Shown here one piece after another: positions 57,845 through 64,000 of a stretch of DNA of 64,000 nucleotides. The notes beneath the pieces are model-generated. The model made no database searches. It was not told where the DNA came from and saw nothing but the letters and a program-made list of their open reading frames with translations. Origin of the DNA: Thiotrichaceae bacterium (lineage in GTDB: Bacteria; Pseudomonadota; Gammaproteobacteria; Beggiatoales; Beggiatoaceae); assembly GCA_011391085.1 (NCBI GenBank), contig JAABRD010000013.1, positions 1 through 64,000 on the forward strand, given 5' to 3'. A program made the position numbers and the translations under genes. How positions within the stretch are numbered: position 1 is the stretch's first letter; the number at the start of each line of letters is the position of its first letter.

Positions 57845-60505
57845 ATGAACATCCAAAACCGCATCAACATCTTCATGTTTATCATGTTAACCCTACTGGT
57901 CGTCCCCATTGTCACCGTAGGCTACCTCATTATCAATGAAGTCACCTACCGACTGAATGAAGAAGGATTAACCAGGGAACTGGATAACATCAACCTGAAA
58001 ATTCGAGACGCCTATAAAGAGTTAGAATCGGCCGGCAAACTAGATGAACCTAACGAAGTGGTAACGGCCCAAAATCAGTTACTCGAAAAGTTGCGTAACT
58101 ACCGATTTGGTAAGACGGGTTACTTGTACATCCTCGACTCCCAATCACGGGTCGTCTTACATAAAGACCATCCCAGAGGTTACCTGTTCAAAGCCATCTT
58201 TGCCGACGAAATGCTGTTGCAAAACAAGGGCACGACTCAATATGTTCATCAAGGCAAACCGCAATTTTGTGTCTATCTGACCTCTATTCAGTGGGACTGG
58301 CTACTGGCGTTAACCATCACGCAAGAAGAAATGTTGGGAGATCGACTCTCGTATGTCCAATTTGTTCTGATCTTCTGCGGATTCATCTTCTTTTGTGTCC
58401 TCCTCTTGTCTTCCATGCTAACTAAAAGCACTAGCAAGAAAATTGAAGTCACGTTGTCTTATTTGAAACAGTTTGAAAGTGGCAACCTGGATGTACATAT
58501 TCCTATTGTCAGCCATGACGAAATCAGCACGATTCAAGCTGGCATCAACTCGATGATAGCCAATGTTTCGGCCACTAAACGTTCCATGTTGCATGAAATT
58601 GAACAACGCAAACGTATTGAGGAAGAATTACGTCATCAAGAAGAATTGTTGCGAAACGTCAATTTGGAATTGAACCAATTTAAAACCACCCTCGATATGA
58701 CGCTTGACAGTGTCTTCATGTTTGATGCCCAAACATTCAAATTTTTCTATGTGAATCAAGGCGCCGTTCACCAATTAGGCTATTCTCAAAAAGCACTGTT
58801 ACAGATGACGATTCAAGACCTCAATCCCCAATTCAGCCGAGAATTTCTCGCCCCCTTGATTTCCGGCACACAGCCGGCGTTGCGCATTGAAACGACCCAT
58901 TTACATCAAGATCAAACCTTGGTGCAAGTGGAATCGTTTCTACAATATATTGTCCCATCTTCCAATCATGCCCTATTTGTGGAAATCGTGCGGGACATTA
59001 CCGAACGTAAACAAGCGGAAACGAAATTGCAGCAAGCCAAGGAAACCGCGGAACAAGCACAACGGATTGCAGAATCTGCGAATCGGGCGAAAAGCACGTT
59101 TTTGGCGAATATGAGTCACGAGTTGCGCACTCCTCTCAACGGTATCCTTGGTTATACGCAAATTCTGAGACGTGATAAAAGCCTCTCGCCGAAACAATTG
59201 GAAGGGATTCAAATTATTCACCGCAGTGGAGAACACTTGTTGACGTTGATTAACGACGTGCTAGACTTATCTAAAATTGAAGCTGGTAAATTAGAACTGG
59301 TTCATTCCGATTTTCGCTTTCCTGACTTTCTGAAAAATATTGCTGACTTATTCAAAATGCAAGCGGATCAGAAGCATATTCAGTTCGTCTATGAAGTGAT
59401 ACCCACTCAAACGGGTGACAAACATGATGGCTTGCCCGTGGCGGTCCACGCCGATGAAAAGAGATTACGGCAAATTTTATTAAATCTGTTAAGCAATGCG
59501 GTCAAATTTACCAAAGCCGGTCAAGTCAGATTGACAGTTCGGTATCATCAAGGGAAATGTTACTTTGTCGTGGAAGACACCGGCACAGGCATTCCCAATG
59601 ACCAATTAGAAGCGATTTTCTTACCGTTTCAACAAGCCAATACTCCAGGCACTCTCTATGTAGAAGGCACTGGATTAGGTCTGTCGATCAGTAAGAAACT
59701 GGTAGAATTGATGGGGGGGCAATTACACGTCAGTAGCACCCTGGGTAAAGGAAGCCGCTTTGGATTTGACATTGAATTACCTGCGGTCAAAGGTTTTTCC
59801 GACCACACTTCTCCGCTATCGCCAAGCATTATTGGTTATCGTTCCAAAACGGGTCCCGACCCTCACACGTTTAACGTTTTAGTGGTCGATGATAAATGGG
59901 AAAACCGGGTAATTTTAATCAGTCTCCTGAGTGAACTGGGTTTTCATGTCACCGAAGCCACTCAAGGTATGGAAGCCCTGGAAATGGCTAAGAAACAGGT
60001 GCCAGACTTGATTATCACAGATTTAGTCATGCCCATCATGGATGGTTTTGAACTCGCCCGGGCCATTCGTAACGCCGAAGGTAGCTTAAAAGAAGTCGTT
60101 ATGTTTGCCGCTTCTGCCAGTGTTTTTGAGTACCACCAAAACGAGAGTTTAAAAGCCGGTTGCAACGAGTTTATTGCCAAACCCATTCGGACTGACATTT
60201 TGTTAAATTTGTTGCCCAAATATTTGCCGTTAGAATGGCTCCATGACACTGAATCGAAACCCTCTTCGGGCACGGGAACCACCGCAGGAGAAGACGCTTC
60301 GGCCCCTTTCGTAGCGCCAGCTATTGAACAGGCGAAAGCCCTGTTAGATTTGATTATGCGCGGAAATATCAAGAAAATTTTGGAAAAAACCGATCAATTG
60401 GAAGAACAAAATGCGCTGTTAAGACCTTTTGCAGAAGAGGTTAGGAAAATGGCGAAGCGGTTTGAAGTGGCGAAGTTGAAGGAGTTTGTGAAACAGTATG
60501 TTTGA
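57845..60505 (+). CDS. Hybrid sensor histidine kinase (Cache-HAMP-PAS-HisKA-HATPase-REC)
   Basis: An 886-residue membrane kinase. ATG 57845 puts a membrane segment at residues 8-31. A periplasmic Cache domain (about 35-175; RFGKTGYLYILDSQSRVVLH), a second membrane segment (about 180-203), HAMP (about 205-255), a PAS domain (about 275-395), HisKA with [18 protein letters not shown] (His near 424), the ATPase ([26 protein letters not shown]) and a receiver (VLVVDDKWENR; Asp in LIITDLVMPIMDG) follow. The final helical segment (MRGNIKKILEKTDQLEEQ) matches that of the preceding kinase. It probably senses a small periplasmic ligand. Regulated output is unknown. Confidence 0.92.
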   Translation: MNIQNRINIFMFIMLTLLVVPIVTVGYLIINEVTYRLNEEGLTRELDNINLKIRDAYKELESAGKLDEPNEVVTAQNQLLEKLRNYRFGKTGYLYILDSQSRVVLHKDHPRGYLFKAIFADEMLLQNKGTTQYVHQGKPQFCVYLTSIQWDWLLALTITQEEMLGDRLSYVQFVLIFCGFIFFCVLLLSSMLTKSTSKKIEVTLSYLKQFESGNLDVHIPIVSHDEISTIQAGINSMIANVSATKRSMLHEIEQRKRIEEELRHQEELLRNVNLELNQFKTTLDMTLDSVFMFDAQTFKFFYVNQGAVHQLGYSQKALLQMTIQDLNPQFSREFLAPLISGTQPALRIETTHLHQDQTLVQVESFLQYIVPSSNHALFVEIVRDITERKQAETKLQQAKETAEQAQRIAESANRAKSTFLANMSHELRTPLNGILGYTQILRRDKSLSPKQLEGIQIIHRSGEHLLTLINDVLDLSKIEAGKLELVHSDFRFPDFLKNIADLFKMQADQKHIQFVYEVIPTQTGDKHDGLPVAVHADEKRLRQILLNLLSNAVKFTKAGQVRLTVRYHQGKCYFVVEDTGTGIPNDQLEAIFLPFQQANTPGTLYVEGTGLGLSISKKLVELMGGQLHVSSTLGKGSRFGFDIELPAVKGFSDHTSPLSPSIIGYRSKTGPDPHTFNVLVVDDKWENRVILISLLSELGFHVTEATQGMEALEMAKKQVPDLIITDLVMPIMDGFELARAIRNAEGSLKEVVMFAASASVFEYHQNESLKAGCNEFIAKPIRTDILLNLLPKYLPLEWLHDTESKPSSGTGTTAGEDASAPFVAPAIEQAKALLDLIMRGNIKKILEKTDQLEEQNALLRPFAEEVRKMAKRFEVAKLKEFVKQYV

Positions 60506-60572
60506 AATGCCATTGTGGTTAAGGTAGGGTGGATTAAGCGTTAGCGTATCCACCATTACTGAAACTGGAATA

Positions 60573-60708
60573 TATAGTAGTATTCCTTTTCTCTTGTACC
60601 CCCCCCAACCCCCCCGCACGCGGGGGGGAGTCATCCGCGCCGCGGGGGGAGTCACCCCCCCGTGTACGGGGGGCGGGGGGGGTACAAATGGATAGGAATA
60701 TCACTATA
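60573..60708. mobile_element. 136-bp element with TATAGTAGTATTCC ends
   Basis: Ends TATAGTAGTATTCC and GGAATATCACTATA, then CTTGTACCCCCC and its complement, then CGCACGCG and GTGTACG hairpins with AGTCATCCGCGCCGCG in the middle. It is a sister of 2228-2427 with fewer internal units. Confidence 0.7.
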
Positions 60709-60715
60709 CTTGATC

Positions 60716-60812
60716 GCAATAAGAACTATTACGCTCGTACATGTCCTTTGGAGCGCAATAAGAATTATTGCGCACGGTAGCACAATCATTCTTATTGTGC
60801 TACGGTAGGAAT
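60716..60812. repeat. CGCAATAAGAATTATTGCG-type inverted repeats
   Basis: Several copies of GCAATAAGAAYTATTRCG in both orientations, plus CGGTAGCACAA and its complement TTGTGCTACGG. It is related to 138-207. Confidence 0.6.
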
Positions 60813-60877
60813 AAAACAGAAATTGTACAAAGAAGAATATTACTCTCACTAGAAAATTTAATTTGTGAATAACTACC

Positions 60878-61183
60878 ATGAATGTTTCTGCAACCCAATT
60901 TAGAATGAACTTTATTGAATACCTTGACACTGTTCAACAGTCTCCTGTCATTGTCGAAAAACACCATAAGCCAATAGCGGTGTTGATTTCTTATCAACTT
61001 TACGCTACCCTCAAGAAGAGTTGCACCCAAATGCGGGCCACCTCAAAAAGTGTTCAAACAGACTTAGCGGGTTATTTGGAAATGACTCTCATTCAACCTG
61101 TCGTCATCGAAACAAGACCGGGCGGACCTGTTGCGGTGATGATTTCTTATCAAGTCTATCAATCAGAACCTATTATCAATTAA
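60878..61183 (+). CDS. Tandem Phd/YefM-like antitoxin (orphan)
   Basis: A 101-residue protein. Residues 1-43 match the Phd/YefM DNA-binding fold (NVSATQFRMNFIEYLDTVQQ, PVIVEKHHKPIAVLISYQLY). Residues 61-96 repeat the second half of the same pattern (LAGYLEMTLIQPVVIETRPG, GPVAVMISYQVYQ). It is therefore a fusion of one full and one partial Phd unit, where a normal antitoxin has one unit and a toxin-binding tail. No toxin gene follows; the next gene is an acyltransferase. Function as a stand-alone repressor is possible. Confidence 0.75.
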   Translation: MNVSATQFRMNFIEYLDTVQQSPVIVEKHHKPIAVLISYQLYATLKKSCTQMRATSKSVQTDLAGYLEMTLIQPVVIETRPGGPVAVMISYQVYQSEPIIN

Positions 61184-61189
61184 ATAACT

Positions 61190-61209
61190 GGACTAGAGGC
61201 TTTAGCCGG
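61190..61209 (+). repeat. Half TTTAGCCGG repeat at the acyltransferase start
   Basis: GGACTAGAGGCTTTAGCCGG is a single arm of the repeat family seen at 32731-32787. Its last G is the first base of the GTG start codon of the next gene, and its AGAGG lies nine bases upstream, in position to act as ribosome binding site. Confidence 0.65.
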
Positions 61210-62096
61210 TGCGCGAGTTATTCATCAAAAGTTTGCTACATTTTTTGGCAGCCTTACCTCTGCCTGTCACTCATACCATTGCCACTTGGCTAGGTCAATG
61301 GATAGCCAGACGTCCTGCGTTTCGTATCACTTCCGTCACTCAAACCAATATCCGTTTATGTTTTCCACACCTGTCAGAGGAGGCACAAACCGAATTGGTG
61401 ACGCACAGTTTGATAGAGACTTGTAAAACGTTTAGTGAACTGGGTACCTTATGGTTAAGACCTCCTCAACAAGTGTTGAAGTTAGTGCGACACGTCAGTG
61501 GTGAAGAGTCTTTACAACACGCCCTGCAACAAGGTCAGGGGGTGATACTTCTGACGCCTCATCTAGGCGCGTGGGAAATGGCAGGATTATATGTCTCTTC
61601 TCATTATCCTCTCACGGCCCTGTATCGGCCACTTAAATTAGCTGGGTTACATGACTTGATTTATACTGCCCGTCAACGGGCGGGAGGACGGTTTATGCCG
61701 ACTGACCAAACTGGAGTACGGGCACTTTATCAAGCGTTACGACGGGGTGACGTAGTGGGAATTTTACCGGATCAAGTCCCTAGTCAAGTGGGAACTGGCG
61801 TTTTTGCCCCATTTTTTGGCATACCAGCTTACACGATTGTCTTAGTCTCTCGGTTTGCCCAAAAAACTGGGTCTCCCGTAATTTACACCTTTGCGGAACG
61901 ATTGCCTAAAGGTCAAGGGTTTCATCTCTGCTTTTTACCGGCCCCAAAGGAGATTGCTTCGGAAAATCTGGCGGAGGCAGTGACAGCACTGAATCAAGGT
62001 ATCGAACAATGTGTGCAAACTTGTCTAGCCCAATATCAGTGGAGTTATAAACGGTTCAAGGTGCGGCCGGCGGGGGAAGAGGAAGTTTATGAGTAA
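61209..62096 (+). CDS. LpxL/HtrB-type lysophospholipid/lipid A acyltransferase
   Basis: A 295-residue membrane-associated acyltransferase that adds a secondary acyl chain during lipid A synthesis. The catalytic HxxxxE motif is HLGAWE, preceded by GVILLTP. Other family blocks are TNIRLCFPHLSEEAQ, LTALYRPLKLAGL, GDVVGILPDQVP and VFAPFFGIPAYT. The start is a GTG formed partly by a repeat arm, and the length matches family members, so the protein seems complete. Whether it is the lauroyl or myristoyl type cannot be told. It implies an outer membrane with lipopolysaccharide. Confidence 0.88.
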   Translation: MRELFIKSLLHFLAALPLPVTHTIATWLGQWIARRPAFRITSVTQTNIRLCFPHLSEEAQTELVTHSLIETCKTFSELGTLWLRPPQQVLKLVRHVSGEESLQHALQQGQGVILLTPHLGAWEMAGLYVSSHYPLTALYRPLKLAGLHDLIYTARQRAGGRFMPTDQTGVRALYQALRRGDVVGILPDQVPSQVGTGVFAPFFGIPAYTIVLVSRFAQKTGSPVIYTFAERLPKGQGFHLCFLPAPKEIASENLAEAVTALNQGIEQCVQTCLAQYQWSYKRFKVRPAGEEEVYE

Positions 62097-62168
62097 TGGG
62101 TAGTGAGGCAACGAGGGTAGTTTTTGGTAGAGGAATTTCACTCAAGAACTAACCATATCCACTCTCAT

Positions 62169-63236
62169 CTATCCCCCATTCTGCCCCCGATGCCGCAACG
62201 CATGATCCATTAAGACCAATGCCAACATCGCTTCTGCAATCGGAGTAGCGCGAATCCCAACACAAGGGTCATGGCGTCCTGTGGTTATCACTTCTACAGG
62301 TTGTCCATGTCTGTCAATGCTACGTCCTGGCAATCGTAAACTGGAGGTGGGTTTCAAGGCGATGCTGGCAATGAGGTCTTGACCTGTGGAAATGCCTCCT
62401 AAAATGCCGCCAGCATGATTGCTTAAAAAGCCTTCTGGCGTCATTTCGTCACGATGTTGCGTTCCCTTCTGTTCGACTACGGCAAAACCATCGCCGATTT
62501 CGACGGCTTTCACTGCGTTGATACTCATCAAGGCATGGGCAATCTCGGCATCGAGTCGGTCAAAAATCGGTTCTCCCCAACCGACAGGGACGTGTTGGGC
62601 GATGATGGTAACACGTGCCCCAATCGAATTTCCTTCTTTACGCAAAGCATCCAGATACTCTTCCAGTTCTGGTACTTTGGTGGCGTCTGGACAGAAAAAG
62701 GAATTTCGATTAATCTCCTCCCAATCAAACTGTTCTGGCGTGATGTGAATCGGTCCCAATTGGGCTAGATAACCCCGTATCTGCACCCCATATTTTTCTT
62801 TGAGATACTTTTTCGCAATTGCCCCCGCGGCCACTCGAATGGCCGTCTCTCGTGCCGAGGACCGGCCACCGCCACGATAGTCGCGGTGTCCATATTTTTT
62901 CTGATAAGTATAGTCAGCATGACCTGGGCGAAATTGGTCTTTGATTTTGTCATAATCTTTAGACCGTTGGTCGGTATTTTCTATCAACAATCCAATGGGG
63001 CAACCTGTGGTTTTTCCCTCAAATACGCCTGATAGAATGGTGACCTTATCTTCTTCACGACGTTGCGTGGTATGCCGAGAGGTGCCGGGTTTGCGACGGT
63101 CTAAGTCAACTTGTAAATCTTCGGCATTCAATTCCAAACCAGGTGGACAACCGTCGACAATTCCGCCAATGGCAGGGCCATGACTTTCTCCAAAGGTGGT
63201 TACGGTAAAATTTTTTCCAAAAGTGTTTCCGGACAT
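62169..63236 (-). CDS. aroC: Chorismate synthase
   Basis: A 355-residue enzyme that converts 5-enolpyruvylshikimate 3-phosphate to chorismate with reduced FMN, the last common step of aromatic amino acid synthesis. The three signature regions are present: [39 protein letters not shown]-type [14 protein letters not shown], and [19 protein letters not shown]. The start ATG at 63236 gives the normal N-terminus [10 protein letters not shown]. The bifunctional flavin reductase domain of fungi is absent, as in bacteria. Confidence 0.97.
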   Translation of the reverse strand: MSGNTFGKNFTVTTFGESHGPAIGGIVDGCPPGLELNAEDLQVDLDRRKPGTSRHTTQRREEDKVTILSGVFEGKTTGCPIGLLIENTDQRSKDYDKIKDQFRPGHADYTYQKKYGHRDYRGGGRSSARETAIRVAAGAIAKKYLKEKYGVQIRGYLAQLGPIHITPEQFDWEEINRNSFFCPDATKVPELEEYLDALRKEGNSIGARVTIIAQHVPVGWGEPIFDRLDAEIAHALMSINAVKAVEIGDGFAVVEQKGTQHRDEMTPEGFLSNHAGGILGGISTGQDLIASIALKPTSSLRLPGRSIDRHGQPVEVITTGRHDPCVGIRATPIAEAMLALVLMDHALRHRGQNGG

Positions 63237-63638
63237 GTTTTTTTATGATGTGTCATGTATAATGCAATGGATAACCTGAATGTACGGTGCAATTTTGAAT
63301 TAAGGAGAGAGGTAGGTGAAATTTCTCTATCGATTCACTTAATTCATATCACTTACCATAATTATAATTGACGGCGGGCAAAAAAAACCCTGGATTCATC
63401 ACTAGATTTTTCGCTAGGAGAGGAATTGCCCAGGGACTGCTACTCTGATAATGGTATCTCAGGTTGAAAAATGCAAGTAGAGTTCACTGAAAAAATCTTG
63501 AGTATCCTTTCAAATGAGAGATTATTTGGTTATCCTTTCATCACCGGCTGACATCTTTACTTCAACGTTCTTTAACTAATGGAAACGCCGTTTTTTCCCA
63601 AAACAAGGTTTATCAACAACTTTAGTTTATCAATACCC
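63237..63638. other. Divergent intergenic region
   Basis: AT-rich space between aroC and the ATPase gene. CCCTGG and CCAGGG occur 48 bases apart (63389-63438), but no convincing gene or RNA is seen. The promoter of aroC should lie in 63240-63360. Confidence 0.4.
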
Positions 63639-64000
63639 ATGAAACTACATTCTCTTAAAATTGACAATTTCCGTGCCATTGACCACCTAGAATTAGACTT
63701 TACTGACAGCCTCTCTCGACCCCGACCAGTTACTTTAATTGTGGGGCCCAACGGGAGTGGCAAAACGTCAATTTTGGATGCCGTTTCGGTAGTGGTCCGG
63801 ACTTTAGAAAATCCATATCAACCTCGTTTAAGAGAAGGTTTAGAATGGTCCGCCGCACAATTAGTTCGTGGTAGTGGTACCCAGACACAAATAGAATTTG
63901 AGTATTCCATAGAAGAAGAGGAGGCTAAAGCTATCAATGATATTTACCAAAAGTTGGGTTACACGATACCCTTTAAATTATCTGAAGGTGAACTGATTCC
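63639..64000 (+). CDS. AAA ATPase of the RecF/SMC-like class, partial
   Basis: The first 120 residues of a protein cut by the window end. The start LHSLKIDNFRAIDHLELDFT and Walker A VGPNGSGKTSILDAV are typical of SMC/RecF-like ATPases (AAA_15/AAA_23 type). These include defence proteins such as OLD-like nucleases and many DNA-repair factors; the missing part would decide. No ribosome binding site is obvious before the ATG. Confidence 0.8.
   Translation, partial: MKLHSLKIDNFRAIDHLELDFTDSLSRPRPVTLIVGPNGSGKTSILDAVSVVVRTLENPYQPRLREGLEWSAAQLVRGSGTQTQIEFEYSIEEEEAKAINDIYQKLGYTIPFKLSEGELI

Noticed and set aside
11230-60812. Transposase genes for the small elements
   Set aside because: No open frame in the window has transposase features; all elements appear non-autonomous.

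Overview
ORGANISM. The window looks like a Gram-negative gammaproteobacterium, most likely a large colourless sulfur bacterium of the Beggiatoa/Thiomargarita group. This rests on lipid A-type acyltransferase, OmpA and lipoprotein genes, several hybrid histidine kinases, many toxin-antitoxin modules, and intergenic spaces packed with small inverted-repeat elements. It is an inference from content; no rRNA or tRNA gene is visible. No transposase, reverse transcriptase or CRISPR array was seen. LAYOUT. 0-11 kb: an OppA-type binding lipoprotein, a protein fusing a periplasmic ligand-binding domain to a Cys-loop-like (pLGIC) channel, an acidic repeat-rich exported protein, a duplicated-domain exported protein and a truncated amino-acid permease. 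11.5-26 kb: five exported proteins with unrelated sensor or enzyme modules (cytochrome c plus Excalibur, RCC1 repeats, CBM/glycosidase, an unknown module, NHL repeats). All five carry the same ordered pair of about 110-residue domains ending in an 'NFFHVS' motif. A DUF433/PIN-like pair and a beta-helix protein lie between them. 26-31 kb (minus strand): two more binding proteins, a nuclease-fold protein and a receiver/histidine kinase broken by a frameshift in an A-tract. 31.5-36.5 kb: bactofilin, an OmpA-like protein, then yejB-yejE-pLGIC in one tight operon. 36.6-45.6 kb: a conflict system of the vWA-MoxR-VMAP type: trypsin-like peptidase with an effector-associated domain (EAD), EAD-VMAP protein, MoxR ATPase, a small protein, and a SAV_2336/vWA-like protein ending in a formylglycine-generating-enzyme (FGE) domain. 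The C-terminus of that FGE domain looks like the variable region of a diversity-generating retroelement (DGR) target. Two paralogous antitoxin/VapC pairs sit inside this cluster. 46-50 kb: a toxin-antitoxin island. 50-61 kb: a CreD-like membrane protein, a SET-domain protein and three sensor kinases in a row. 61-64 kb: a Phd-like antitoxin, an LpxL-type acyltransferase, aroC and the start of an ATPase. MOBILE SEQUENCE. Most gaps hold small non-autonomous elements. Elements with GGTAGTG termini make 8-bp target duplications (six perfect cases), another type has CTCACCTTACGCA termini and an 8-bp duplication, and a third has AGGACTTACGCAAC termini and 5-bp duplications. They supply a stop codon to one toxin gene, are nested inside each other, and mark the break in the permease. 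HOW THE GENES FIT. The strongest themes are extracellular sensing (binding proteins, pLGIC channels, Cache/PAS/GAF kinases), a family of exported proteins sharing one unexplained module, and a regulated conflict system with a probably hypervariable recognition domain.
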